Source of the DNA: Prolixibacteraceae bacterium
GTDB taxonomy: Bacteria; Bacteroidota; Bacteroidia; Bacteroidales; Prolixibacteraceae
Assembly: GCA_019856515.1 (NCBI GenBank)
Contig: CP082230.1
Span: 1,488,001-1,552,000 of the forward strand
Length of the DNA: 64,000 nt
Reading direction: 5' to 3'
Shown: positions 8,422 to 21,200 of the stretch, piece by piece
Layout of the letters: the number at the start of each line of letters is the position of its first letter
How positions within the stretch are numbered: position 1 is the first letter of the stretch
Translations under genes and position numbers: made by a program
Notes under the pieces: generated by a model
Databases searched by the model: none
Seen by the model: only the letters and a program-made list of their open reading frames with translations
Told to the model about the DNA's origin: nothing

Positions 8422-11400
8422 ATGAAAAAACATATTCTACTCTTACTCATTTTATTCCATTTCTCGTTCTCGTATGCACAAAATTCAACTTTAGCCACAT
8501 GGAAACAGGTAGAGAAATATGAACTAAAAGGACAGGTTAAAGATGCTGAGCAATTGGTTGAAAAGATCTTAACTTCAGCTAGGTCAAATGATCAACCAGA
8601 TCAGATTATCAAAGCATTTATCTATAAATCGAAATTTGCATTACTTGTTAATGACAAAAACCTCATTGAGGTGTTAAAAGATTTAGAGATCGAGATAGCA
8701 GGTGCTTCCTTTCCGACCAAACAACTTTTACACTATGTGTATGGTAATTTATTGGAGAAGTACTATGACCATTATTATTGGAAAAGGAAGAAAAAAGATA
8801 ATATTACCGATGGTAAAATTGATAATCTCAATTTATGGTCTAATGATTTAATTCGTAAAAAGATTGAAGAGCAATATGAGGCTTCATTAGAACCTGCCCA
8901 TCTTTTGATGCAGCAATCTCTTAATAAATATATCGATCTACTAAAAACAGAAGGCGCTTCAAACAAATCGTATAGGACACTTTATGGTTTTTTTGCCCAT
9001 CATATCATAGACTACTACAAAGATCATTATAAAACACAATCCATTAAATCCGAATACCATTCGATATTAATGGGAGATAAAACAACTTTTTGTAATTTTT
9101 CGTTTACCAAAGCATCACAAAAGACGACTGTTTTAAAAGCATTTATCATTTATCAAAAGCTCTACAAACAACCAAGGATAACACAATATCAAACAACAAA
9201 GCTTGATATCGATAGACTGCAATTCGCAAATAATATTCTTGATAACGATGAAGAATATATTGAGATATTAGAACAGATGGTTAACGATGATTCTACTCCT
9301 TCACAAGATTACATTAAATATACTCTAACCAATAAACTGACCTGGGAAAATTTTTATAACGATCATCTAATAGATCGTTTAAAGATAGTGAAACTATATG
9401 AAGCTATTGTGTCAAATAATAACAACACAGACATTACACTAAAAGCGATCCGTAAAAAAGAAGAGATTACGTCACCCAGTGCTTCGTTGTTAGTAGATGG
9501 TATTGTTTATCCTGGTCAACCGTCACTAGCGAAAGTAACATATCGCAATATGGATTCTATCACGATATCCATCTACCCTTTTCCCGAAAGTCTAAAGACA
9601 GATAATTTGGACTCCCTTTTCTATGTTGATTATATGGTTCAGAAGCCAATTCTAAAGAAAACATACGCTCTTCCATTCAAGAAAAACTATGAAGAAAATT
9701 CGACAGAGCTTATCATTCCAGCTCTAGAACCAGGGAAACATCTTGTCATCACCTCCAAGTCTTCCTCTCCATTAAATCGAGACAACATTCTTGACCATAG
9801 TCGTCTTGTGGTAAGCAGGTTATCTATTCACACCATTGCTAAGGAAGACAGCGTATTTATACGCGTATGCGATAGACAGAATGGCTCCCCTATCTCGAAA
9901 GCATCCCTCTATTTAACGCTGCGAAGAAGTGGCGGTAAAGAGGTCTTAGAAGATAACGGAAAAACAAATAAACAAGGGCTATGGTATTGCGACTTATTGT
10001 TGGATAGAAGTTATTATTCCGCGGAACTAAGCACCTCCTATAAGAAAGATACCCTACTTGATGTTATAAATAAATATAACAATTACAGGTATATCTCCAA
10101 TCCAGATGAAAAGTACTATAGAAACAAGACCTTGCTGAGCTTATTTACAGACAGATCGATATATCGTCCTGGACAGATGGTTTATTTCAAGGGAATTCTT
10201 CACAAAGCATCACAAAACAGCAATAATGATAAGATAAATAGACATGTTGTGGCCAACGAATCGGTTTTCATTACATTAACTGATGCGGAAAAAAATAAGG
10301 TAAAAACGGTACATCTTAGAACCAATGAATTTGGTAGTGTTCATGACAGTATTCAGCTCCCTATGAATCGAAAAAATGGACAATATAGGCTGACGATAAA
10401 ATCGAGCGATGAGGACACTTCTAAACAAAGGCGCTACTTTCTGAACGATAATCAAACGGAACGAACCGTTACCTTTTCTGTTGAATCTTACAAACGTCCC
10501 ACTTTTAAAATTAAATTTAATCCTATAAAACAGTTTGTCACTGCCAACGATTCGGCAAGAGTGAATGGGATTGCTACATCACTTAACGGAACACCAATAA
10601 TCAATGCTTCTGTAAAGTATTCTATAAAAAGAGTTGCACCATATTCATATTGGTCAGTGGATGAAGATGAATCATTATCAACAAGCTCTGCTACCACAGA
10701 TAAAAATGGTCAATTTACTGTTGCATTCTTGGCCACTCCCTCCTATCACTTTAAAAAATCTAAAAGTAACGACACATACCATGTAACTGTCGAAGTGACG
10801 GACCAAAATGGCGAAACGCACGAAAAAACAAAAAGCGTCACTCTTAGCGATAAGGATATTGCCACTTCCTGCGACGTAAAAAATGACCATTACCAGGACC
10901 GTCCTCTAAAATTCAATATTGCAACAAGAAACAGTAATGGGAGTCCAATTAACACCAAGGTAAACGTTCGTATTTATCCAGCACCTACTGCAGAGAAAGT
11001 CTATTTTACACGTCATTGGAGTTTTCCTGATACTGTCACCATTCCGAAAAAGACGTTTACCAAACTTTTCCCTCAATATAAGTACAAGAAGGAGGAGCAG
11101 CATTGGGATATACAAAAAGAGGAGCCTATTTACGAAAAGGATTTAAATTCTGACAGCAAATACACGTTGGCAATCGATCATCTCAATAAATGGAAATGTG
11201 GCAAATACAAATTAGTAATAGAGGCGATTAATGCCATCCATGATACGCTTATTTCCACCCGAAACTTTCAAATTCTTCCAGCCCTCTCCAAGAATAAGGT
11301 TCTTCCCACCCATCTTGATTATTCAGCAGAAATTAAGAATGATAGCACCATTATGGTTCGCCTTGCCACCACAGAGAAAGGGTTGACTGTTTTTATGGAT

Positions 11401-14400
11401 GCTTACGCCTTAGGGAAAGACATCGGTAGCAGGATAATTAAGATGCATAATGAAATAAAGCGAATAGAGATTCCTTATCATGGAAATAAAATAGCAAAAA
11501 TAAATTTCCAATTTTATTACATGAAATATGGACATTTTGTTTCTCATAAAACGAATGTGACCTATGCTCCTACTAAAAGAAACCAGCTACAGATAGAGAC
11601 CCTTAGTTTTAGAGATAAGATGGAGCCTGGGACCAAAGAGAAATGGAGCTTTCGAATTGTAGATAGTACCCAAACGGTGAACGGTGCTGAATTACTTGCA
11701 TCCATGTATGATGCTTCATTGGATATCTTTCGATCTCATAGATGGTCTCCATCATTGAGTTACCCAAGTTATAATTACTACATTCCATCTATCCATCATC
11801 TAAAGCACGAAAATATCCAATCGAATGAATTTTATAAAAAGAGTTTTTTCTATTTGCCTTCAACGACTGTTTGGTCATTTAACTGGTTTGGCCTATGTCT
11901 GAATCCCTATAGCTATAGATCTAATAACAAAACATATCTCAAACAGTTAATTCTCAAGAGGCAGTTAAAGGAGGGAACCCGTCGATATGTCTATGGTTTT
12001 GTATTAGACCAACAAAATAAACCAGTGGCCAATGCATTGATCCATATTGATGGAGACAATTCTGCATATAAGACATATGATAATGGATTTTATATCTTAC
12101 CTGCAGATAAGAATATCAGATTTAAAGTCTCAAAATACGGGTATAAAACGTTAAACTGCACAACTGATCAAGATGGAATAAAGAATTTGAGACTCACTAA
12201 ATCTGCTAATTACAGAGGGTTATCTATTATCGAATTTATGGATCAACTCAAATGTGCAAAACTATTAGATGAGAAAATTAAAATAAGAGACCTTGCGTTT
12301 AGAGTTCCTGGATCACCAGCAGATGCAAAAATTTCTAAGGTTATTACAATTGTAGATGATGATGAAGAGATACTAGATGATGAAGAAGTCGATGATGGAA
12401 CATCAACGATTTTGCAATGTGTTGAAGAAGAAGGTGTAAAAGTTAAAGGAGCCTCCTCTTTAACTCAAGCCAATCTCATATATATTATTGATGGTGAGCC
12501 TGCAACAAAGCAAGATTTTGAAAGTATTCTCCCTAAGGACATTGCGGAGGTGAAGGTTCTTGATGGAAGTAAAGCCACAGCCATATATGGAAGCAAAGCA
12601 ACACAAGGAGTGGTTATTGTCACCACCAAAGATGGGCTAACAGAGCTAATGAAGGTAACCGTTAGAGAGAATCTTAAAGAGACAGCTTTCTTCTATCCTG
12701 AATTACATACCGACAAAGACGGAGTGGTATCTTTTGAGTTCACCTCACCGGAAGCAATAACCCGCTGGAAGTTGATGTTGTTTGCACACAACAAAAACTT
12801 TGACTTTGGACAAAAGACCTTAACCACGGTGACTCAGAAAGAGGTATCTATCACGCCCAATGCACCCCGTTTTCTAAGAGAAGGAGATCGTGTGGTATTC
12901 GGGGCAAAGATCGATAATCTTTCTGACGAAAAACAGATGGGGACAGCCATGTTGGTTCTTTATGATGCGACCAACGGAAAAGAGATATCTAGTAAAGAGG
13001 TGGGGTTGGATGCCACCAAACCCTTCAAGATAAAGGCTAAAAACAGTCAAGCCATATCTTGGGAGTTTACCGTGCCTAGTGATATATACTCGCTAAAATA
13101 TAAGATGATTGCTAAAGCAAAAAAACATAGCGATGGTGAAGCCAACGTATTACCAGTGCTATCTAAAAAAGTACTCGTAACTGAAAGTATGCCGATATGG
13201 GTCAACCCACAGTCCACAGAAGGTATTACGTTTAAAAACCTTCAGGACAAACAGCATCGTGCATCCGACCACAGGTTGATGTTAGAATACACTCCCAACA
13301 CCCTATGGAATGTGATAGAAGCCCTGCCCTATCTTATTGAGTATCCATATGGATGTACTGAACAGACCTTTTCTAAATATTATGCCAATGCTATGGCCCT
13401 TCACTTATTGGAGAAGAATCCTAAAATCAAAACACTATTTGAGAAATGGAAAGACAATCCAGCGATGACCATAGAAATGATGAATCCTGAGCTTCGCTCC
13501 TCTTTATTAGAAGCAACGCCTTGGATAAATCAACTCGATAATGACACAACGAAAAAGGCAAAATTAGCCAGGCTATTGGATCGTACCACATTACTAAAAG
13601 AGCAAAGAAAGGCCTTAGAAAGAGTACGCACCATGCAACTACCCTCAGGAGCTTTTCCTTGGTTTGCCGGTGGAAGACCCAACGAGTATATAACACAGCA
13701 TATCTTAGTTACATTATCTCATATCAAAAAGCTTGATGCCGATAAAGCGAACAGAACCACATTGGATGCCATTGCCAAAAATGCCATTGGATACCTAGAC
13801 CGACAGTTCTTAGGGCGATTCAACAGGATTAAAGACAATACTTTAAGGTATACCGACCTAAAGCCAATAGATATACACTATCTCTATATTAGAAGTCACT
13901 TTATCAAAGAAGTGCCCATGTCCTCTGAACTGAAAAAGATCGTAAACAAACAACTACAGATCATTAAGGAGAATTGGATTATAGGCACCATGTATGAACA
14001 AGCGATGACAGCAATATGCTTCCAAAACATGGGAGAATATAATGCAGCAAAACAGATTATCAAATCGTTTGATCAATATGCGATATACTCTGCAGAAAAA
14101 GGGATGTATTGGCATAAAAACAGCTATAATTGGTTCTGGTATCGAGCGAAAATAGAGACACATGTCATGATTATGGATGCCTATCAACAAGTAGAAGGGA
14201 ATCTAGATAACAAGATTGAGAAGATGAAGCAGGGCTTGTTATATTATAAGAAGAACCAACATTGGCCAACGACCAAAACTACGACAGAAGCCATATATGC
14301 CCTTCTATCCACAGGAAATACATTGGAAGAAGCATCTGTGGATTATACCATTAAGATTGGTGACAGAACATTCGATTCCATGGAGAACCTGGAAAAATCT

Positions 14401-14985
14401 GAAGAGGAGATAACAGGTAATATTCAAGTTACATGGACTCCTAAAAAAGTAACAGACAAAGATGCTACCATTACCATCGAAAATAGAGGAACGACCATTG
14501 GTACAGGAGCTGCATATTGGCAATATTGGCAAGAGCTTAATGATATACAATCTAATCCCAATGCACCAGTGTTCATTCAGAAGAAGCTTTATAAACAAGA
14601 AGCAGATGGTAACACTTTAAAATGGGTGCCTGTAGATCAACACCATATCATTCATTTGGGAGATAAGGTAAAAGTACAACTGAATGTCGAGTCTAAAGAG
14701 AACCTAGAATTTGTTCACCTTAAAGATCTTAGAGCCTCTGGATTTGAGCCAATAGATGTCATCTCTAAATACCATTACAGTTCTATTGGATACTACTATA
14801 AATCCACCAAAGATGTGGCAACACACTTCTATTTCGACTACTTACACAAAGGGAAATGTACCTTTGAATATGAAGTAAGAGCCAACAACAAAGGAGATTA
14901 CACCGGTGGCAATGCCACCATACAGAGTATGTATGCCCCAGAATATGGCAATACGTCAAAAAGTAGACAAGTGACAATCAAATAA
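8422..14985 (+). CDS. Giant alpha-2-macroglobulin family protein with thioester and TonB-plug-like insert (copy 1)
   Basis: Predicted exported protease trap of 2187 residues. I start at the ATG at 8422, which gives a clean signal peptide ending SYAQ; the frame extends to 8383. An alpha-helical N-terminal region (~25-390) precedes macroglobulin (MG) domains: the MG2 signature LFTDRSIYRPGQ is near 575. A carboxypeptidase-regulatory-like beta domain is at ~1189-1250. Next is an acidic linker, and a short TonB-receptor plug-like domain at ~1353-1411 (IIDGEPATK, VLDGSKATAIYGSKATQGVV) where a bait region would be expected. The A2M domain starts at ~1417 (ENLKETAFFYPEL). YGCTEQ gives thioester Cys1645 in the helical thioester-bearing domain. 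In bacterial A2Ms cleavage of the bait exposes the thioester, which binds the protease. Function here is inferred from that family. Confidence 0.9.
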   Translation: MKKHILLLLILFHFSFSYAQNSTLATWKQVEKYELKGQVKDAEQLVEKILTSARSNDQPDQIIKAFIYKSKFALLVNDKNLIEVLKDLEIEIAGASFPTKQLLHYVYGNLLEKYYDHYYWKRKKKDNITDGKIDNLNLWSNDLIRKKIEEQYEASLEPAHLLMQQSLNKYIDLLKTEGASNKSYRTLYGFFAHHIIDYYKDHYKTQSIKSEYHSILMGDKTTFCNFSFTKASQKTTVLKAFIIYQKLYKQPRITQYQTTKLDIDRLQFANNILDNDEEYIEILEQMVNDDSTPSQDYIKYTLTNKLTWENFYNDHLIDRLKIVKLYEAIVSNNNNTDITLKAIRKKEEITSPSASLLVDGIVYPGQPSLAKVTYRNMDSITISIYPFPESLKTDNLDSLFYVDYMVQKPILKKTYALPFKKNYEENSTELIIPALEPGKHLVITSKSSSPLNRDNILDHSRLVVSRLSIHTIAKEDSVFIRVCDRQNGSPISKASLYLTLRRSGGKEVLEDNGKTNKQGLWYCDLLLDRSYYSAELSTSYKKDTLLDVINKYNNYRYISNPDEKYYRNKTLLSLFTDRSIYRPGQMVYFKGILHKASQNSNNDKINRHVVANESVFITLTDAEKNKVKTVHLRTNEFGSVHDSIQLPMNRKNGQYRLTIKSSDEDTSKQRRYFLNDNQTERTVTFSVESYKRPTFKIKFNPIKQFVTANDSARVNGIATSLNGTPIINASVKYSIKRVAPYSYWSVDEDESLSTSSATTDKNGQFTVAFLATPSYHFKKSKSNDTYHVTVEVTDQNGETHEKTKSVTLSDKDIATSCDVKNDHYQDRPLKFNIATRNSNGSPINTKVNVRIYPAPTAEKVYFTRHWSFPDTVTIPKKTFTKLFPQYKYKKEEQHWDIQKEEPIYEKDLNSDSKYTLAIDHLNKWKCGKYKLVIEAINAIHDTLISTRNFQILPALSKNKVLPTHLDYSAEIKNDSTIMVRLATTEKGLTVFMDAYALGKDIGSRIIKMHNEIKRIEIPYHGNKIAKINFQFYYMKYGHFVSHKTNVTYAPTKRNQLQIETLSFRDKMEPGTKEKWSFRIVDSTQTVNGAELLASMYDASLDIFRSHRWSPSLSYPSYNYYIPSIHHLKHENIQSNEFYKKSFFYLPSTTVWSFNWFGLCLNPYSYRSNNKTYLKQLILKRQLKEGTRRYVYGFVLDQQNKPVANALIHIDGDNSAYKTYDNGFYILPADKNIRFKVSKYGYKTLNCTTDQDGIKNLRLTKSANYRGLSIIEFMDQLKCAKLLDEKIKIRDLAFRVPGSPADAKISKVITIVDDDEEILDDEEVDDGTSTILQCVEEEGVKVKGASSLTQANLIYIIDGEPATKQDFESILPKDIAEVKVLDGSKATAIYGSKATQGVVIVTTKDGLTELMKVTVRENLKETAFFYPELHTDKDGVVSFEFTSPEAITRWKLMLFAHNKNFDFGQKTLTTVTQKEVSITPNAPRFLREGDRVVFGAKIDNLSDEKQMGTAMLVLYDATNGKEISSKEVGLDATKPFKIKAKNSQAISWEFTVPSDIYSLKYKMIAKAKKHSDGEANVLPVLSKKVLVTESMPIWVNPQSTEGITFKNLQDKQHRASDHRLMLEYTPNTLWNVIEALPYLIEYPYGCTEQTFSKYYANAMALHLLEKNPKIKTLFEKWKDNPAMTIEMMNPELRSSLLEATPWINQLDNDTTKKAKLARLLDRTTLLKEQRKALERVRTMQLPSGAFPWFAGGRPNEYITQHILVTLSHIKKLDADKANRTTLDAIAKNAIGYLDRQFLGRFNRIKDNTLRYTDLKPIDIHYLYIRSHFIKEVPMSSELKKIVNKQLQIIKENWIIGTMYEQAMTAICFQNMGEYNAAKQIIKSFDQYAIYSAEKGMYWHKNSYNWFWYRAKIETHVMIMDAYQQVEGNLDNKIEKMKQGLLYYKKNQHWPTTKTTTEAIYALLSTGNTLEEASVDYTIKIGDRTFDSMENLEKSEEEITGNIQVTWTPKKVTDKDATITIENRGTTIGTGAAYWQYWQELNDIQSNPNAPVFIQKKLYKQEADGNTLKWVPVDQHHIIHLGDKVKVQLNVESKENLEFVHLKDLRASGFEPIDVISKYHYSSIGYYYKSTKDVATHFYFDYLHKGKCTFEYEVRANNKGDYTGGNATIQSMYAPEYGNTSKSRQVTIK

Positions 14986-14989
14986 TTAT

Positions 14990-15030
14990 AATCACTCTAG
15001 AATAAACTTTCAGTTTATTCTAGAGTGATT
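14990..15030 (+). terminator. Strong hairpin terminator after A2M copy 1
   Basis: Perfect 18-bp inverted repeat, 14990-15007 (AATCACTCTAGAATAAAC) with 15013-15030, 5-nt loop TTTCA, followed by TCTCCTT. It separates copy 1 from copy 2, so each is probably its own transcription unit. The remaining bases to 15265 hold nothing else I recognise. Confidence 0.8.
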
Positions 15031-15265
15031 TCTCCTTCCAAAAAAAGTATCAAATGATACCCAGAAGTTTAACGAATCAAATCTCTTCTCCCCCTTAACG
15101 TACAGTTTAAGATTCACGACCACTCCTTCAAATCAATTGCATCAAGAACAGATTAATCCTCCTCAACAAGAATTAACTAACATTTTTTAACTTAAATATA
15201 GATATTCATCAGAAATATCGTTATTTTATAGATTCAACTCGACCATAATATAAAACACCATTTAT

Positions 15266-18200
15266 ATGAGACAATTTATTTTCTTCTTAATTATACTCTT
15301 TTACTATTCACCTGCTGATGCTCAGAATTCATTGACACCAAGATGGAAACAAGTAGAAGGTTACGAACAGTCAGGGCAGCTTAAAGATGCCAATAAATTA
15401 GTGGAAAAAATCTTGGTCACAGCAAGACAAGACCAACAAACAGATCAAATTGTCAAAGCCTTTATATATAAGTCTAAATTCTCTTTATTAACTAGTGAGG
15501 ATAATTTTCAGGATATATTTAAAGAACTAAAGAAAGAAATCTCTATCTCAACATTTCCAACAAAACAACTGTTGCACTATGTTTATGGAAATATGCTACA
15601 ACAGTACTTTAGAAGAAATACATATCAGATTGAGTACAATAAATGTACTGAAGAGGCATTAACTATAGATAATATTGATTTATGGAGTAAAGCATTCTTT
15701 CTGAAGAAGATTAAGTATCATTTCCAAAGAACTTTAACACCTAGAGTTAGCTTAGAAAAAGAAACAATGAAGGACTATAGTGAGCTATTAAATATAGAAG
15801 GTTCTATTGAAAATGTGTCAGGTTCATTATACGATTTCTTTGCAATGAATATCATAGATTTTTATTTAACACATTATCCTCCACGTACTGCTGTATTAAA
15901 AGAAAAATATATCCCGCTACTCTATGGAACAGATAAGAAATTCCTTAATGTATCATTCGAAAAAATTGCAATACAGTACCCTGTCTTTAATGCTTTTATT
16001 GTCTATCAAAGTTTATATACACCCAATTCAACATCACATCAACAAGCAGAATACTCTATTGGACGACTTAAGCTAGCCAATCAAATATTTCAAGATGAAG
16101 GTATATATTTAGAAGGATTAGAATCACTCATTAATCAATATTCATCTGATGCACAAGATCTTATCAAATACAACCTTGCCAAGAAACTTAGCGATTATGG
16201 TTATATTGACACTAAAAAGATTATGCGAAAGCAAGCTGTGGGGTTATGCAACGACATTATTGAGAGTGACACTCCTTTAAAATCAAAAGCAATTATTTTA
16301 AAACAAGAGATTACAACTTCCACTGTCTCTGTTTACATTGATGGTTTCTGCTATCCCAACAAAGCTACGTTATCCTATATTAGATACAACAACTTAGATT
16401 CAATATATTTATTATTTTACCCACTATCCATACAATCAAATAAGGAGCTTTCAGATTCTATTGTTTTTGAAAGATACGTTCGTTCAGTTCCATTATTTGT
16501 CAAAGAGTACTCATTACCGAATTCAAATAATTATTACGAAACATCAACTGAGATTATTATTCCACCTCTTAATAGTGGTAAATACCTGATTGTAGTATCG
16601 AAGGTACGAGAACCTATTTTTGAGGATCAAATCCTTTGCTATAAAAACATTAATGCAACTAGACTATCGTCTACATTATTAAATAAAAGTGATAGCATAT
16701 ATATTATGGTATCTGATTGTATGGATGGTAGATCACTAGAAAACGTAGGAATAGATATTGAAAGTAGCTTTGGGAACCAAACAAAACACGAGGGTGGAAA
16801 GACAAATAAAAATGGGATATGGAAAAGTCAACTATTGGCAAGTAACCATGCTACTGATAATACCGTATATATCACATATCAAGATGACACGATTACTCAT
16901 ACGATTAATGAGTACACTACTAATAATTTTCTTAGAAAACAGACTGACCAACCAAACAATATAGTACTAAATCTTTTTACAGACAGGTCAATATACCGTC
17001 CAGGTCAAAAGATCCTTTTTAAAGGGACGGTACACAGACTAGGCTCTACGAAAGATAGGAGAATGCATGTCATACCCAATGAATCTGTAACGATATCACT
17101 TGAACACAATGGAGAAGATATTAAGAAACTTCATCTTAAGACCAATGCATATGGAAGCATCCATGACAGTATTTCAATCCCTTCAAATATTCGAACAGGA
17201 TATTTAAGGTTAAAAATAGAAAATGAACTTGAAGCTGATTCGACTCATAACAAACCTTACGCGATATCGGAAACAGTACCTCTATCATTAGAAGAATATA
17301 AACGCCCTACATTTCAACTTACATTTGATCCAATTAATAGAGCAATCGTTGAGAATGATTCAGTGAAAATCACAGGAAAAGTTAACTCATATGTTGGTAC
17401 TGCGATAAGTAATGCTACAGTAAAATATGAAGTAGAACGAGATAGACAATTTGATTGGTCGGCTTATGAATATGATAAAGAAACGAAACTTATAACATCT
17501 GGAAAAACAACAACCAATGCACAGGGAAAATTCTCTTTCAACTTTATTACAGAGGTATCTGATAGTTTTATTGATTATCATGTATGTGAAACATTTGATA
17601 TAAATATAGAGGTTACGGATAAAAATGGAGAGACACAAAGTAAACATATAATGCTCAATGTTAGCTCAGTAGACCTACAAGCCACTATACATCTAGAAGA
17701 ATCTTTTCATAAAAATCAATCTTTCGAAACAACTATCGAGACCAAAAACTGTAATGAAAGTTTCATTCCTTCGCAATTAAATATCCAAATACATCAATAT
17801 ACTCGTCCAACAAAAGCATTTCTCGAGAGAAATTGGTTATTCCCTGACACCTCTATTATCCCAAAGAAAACATTCACTCGTCTCTTCCCTCAGTATGCCT
17901 ATAATAAAAATGAAACAGAAGAGTATTGGCCCATAGGTAAATGTGTATGTAATCAGAATATAAAGAGTAATGGGAACTATACTTTTAAATTAAATGATAT
18001 TAAAAAATGGAAGCCTGGTAATTATGAGATGACTGTTACTGCAATCAATCAACTGCAAGACACCATTGTGACGTCTAAAAAATTTAAGGTGATTGAGGAT
18101 GTTAAGAAAAAAGCAAATATTCCTACATTTTTCGACTACAGTGTAAAAATTAAAAACGACACTACAGTTACTATAAAGCTAAGAACCTCTCAGAAAAAGC

Positions 18201-21200
18201 TGATGGTTTATATGCAAGCATTTATGAATGGTAAAGATATTGACAGTCGCAACATACTAATAAACAAAAGAGTAAAGAATATCGATATTCCATTTCACAC
18301 TAATCGTAAAACAGAGATAGACTTTCATTTTCATGTTATCCAATATGGAAAAGATTTATCAAAGAGAACATCAGTTACTTATGAACCGAAGATGTTTAAA
18401 CCAATCATTGAAACAGTTAGTTTTAGAAATAAGATCGAACCTGGGGTTAAAGAGAAGTGGAGTTTTCGTATTAAAAATACAGACTCTGTTTCCGATACTT
18501 TTGAAGTTTTAGCTTCAATGTATGATTGCTCTCTTGATAAATTTATACGACATCAATGGTCTCCAATTAAAGAGAAGACGTCGTATTATTACAATCCGAA
18601 TATCCAACTACTATATCCGTATTTTTATCACTTTAGTATACATCGAAATATGTATTTCTATCACACCTCTAATCGATGGACATTCAATTGGTTTGGAATG
18701 AATACAGGATGGACACAACAATCTCATATAGAATTTCTTGAGGCACAGAAAAACAAGAACAAAATTCGAAACGATAAAGCCTTTGGTTTTATATTAGATG
18801 AGTATAATAACCCTTTACCCAATACCTTAATACAGATTAAAGGTGATACTGCAATATATAAAACATTTGACAATGGTTTTTATATGCTACCTTTTGTGAA
18901 AGGAATGCAAATACATATCTCTAGATCCGGTTTTCAATCACGTGATCATGTAGTAAAACATAAAGGGGGCTGTAACCTGATTCTTCTTAAGGTCAAAAAT
19001 GAAGTTCCGAAGGACCATACAAATTATTTTGAACAATATAGTCGTGCAGTATTTTTAGATGTATACATGCGTCTTTATTATCATGAGGTACTGAAGCAAA
19101 ATAAAGTCGCATTTTTTGACGATAAAATACAATATATCGAGGACGAAATACCCTTATCAATGGGATCTAATATCCCTAGTCCTCCTCCCCCTAGTCCTCC
19201 TGAATATATTTCAAGTATAACCAGAAGTAATGAAATGATTGATCAAAGAAATAGTTCTAATCCTATTAATATTCCCATAAGGGAGAATCTTAAAGAGACG
19301 GCCTTCTTTTATCCGGAATTACATACTGACAAAGATGGGGTAGTATCTTTTGAGTTCAACTCACCCGAAGCAATGACGCGCTGGAAGTTGATGTTGTTTG
19401 CACACAATAAAAATTTTGATTTTGGACAAAAGACCTTAACCACTGTGACACAGAAAGAGGTATTTATCACACCCAATGCACCCCGTTTTCTAAGAGAAGG
19501 AGATCGCGTGGTATTCGGGGCAAAGATCGATAATCTTACTGACGTAAAACAGATAGGGACAGCCATGTTGGTTCTTTATGATGCTGCAAATGATAAAGAG
19601 ATATTTCATAAAGAGGTGGGGTTGGATGCCACTAAACCCTTCGAGATAAAGGCTAAAAACAGTCAAGCCATATCTTGGGAGTTTACCGTGCCTAGTGATA
19701 TCTACTCACTAAAATATAAGATGATCGCAAAAACTCTGAAACATAGTGATGGAGAAGCAAATGTACTGCCTGTACTATCTAAAAAAGTACTAGTCACTGA
19801 GAGTATGCCGATATGGGTTAATCCACACAGCACTGAACAGATTACGTTTGAAAATCTTAAGGGGAAACAGAAGAGTGCTTCTGACCATAGGATGATATTG
19901 GAATACACACCCAACACCCTGTGGAATGTGGTAGAGTCCCTACCCTATCTTATGGAGTATCCACATGGATGTGCTGAACAGACTTTCTCTAAGTATTATG
20001 CCAATGCTATTGCACATCACATATTAGAGAAAAATCCTAAAATTAAAGCGCTATTAAAAAAATGGAAAAACAATCCAGCGATGACTATAGAGGCAATGAA
20101 TCCTTCCCTTCGCACCTCTTTGTTAGAAGCAACTCCTTGGATAGATCAACTCGACAATGACACTAAGAAAAAGGCTAAATTAGCCAGGCTATTGGATAGT
20201 ACCACATTACTAGAAGCGCAAAGAAAAGCCTTAGAAAGAGTACGCACCATGCAACTATCTTCAGGAGCATTTCCTTGGTTTGCCGGTGGAAGACCCAACG
20301 AGTATATAACACAGCATATTCTAGTTACGTTATCTCATATTAAAAAGCTTGATGCCGACAAAGCGAACAGAACTACATTGGATGCCATTGCCAAAAATGC
20401 CATTGGATATCTAGACCGACAGTTCTTAGGGCGATTCAACAGAATTAAAGACAATACTTTAAGGTATACCGACCTAAAGCCAATAGATATACACTATCTC
20501 TATATTAGAAGTCACTTTATCAAAGAAGTACCCATATCCTCTGAACTGAAAAAGATAGTAAACAAACAGATTCAAGTTATTAAAGAGAACTGGGTTCTAG
20601 GCTCCATGTATGCACAAGCGATGACTGCAATATGCTTACAAAACATGGGAGAACACAAAGCGGCTAAACAGATTCTCAAATCGTTTGATCAATATGCGAT
20701 ATACGCTGTAGAAAAAGGGATGTATTGGAAAAGGGACTCCTATGGTTGGTTTTGGAATAATTCTCAACTAGAGACCCACACCATGATAATGGATGCTTAT
20801 CAGCAGGTGGAGGGTGATTCTCCAAAAAGCGCACGAATGAAACAGGCCCTACTATATATGAAGAAGAATCAACATTGGGCAACCACTAAGGCTACCACAG
20901 AAGCGATCTATACCTTATTGATGACTGGGACATCGATGGATGCAATAAAGATGGATTATACCATAAAGATTGGAGACAGAGCAATCGATCAGATTCAAGG
21001 TGTCATGAAAAGCGAAGTGAAGACCACAGGAAATATTCAAGTTACATGGACTCCTAAAGAAGTAACAGACAAAGATGCAACCATTACCATTGAAAATAGA
21101 GGAACCACCATTGGTACAGGAGCTGCATATTGGCAATATTGGCAAGAGCTTAACGATATACAATCTAATCCCGATGCACCAGTGTTCATTCAGAAGAAGC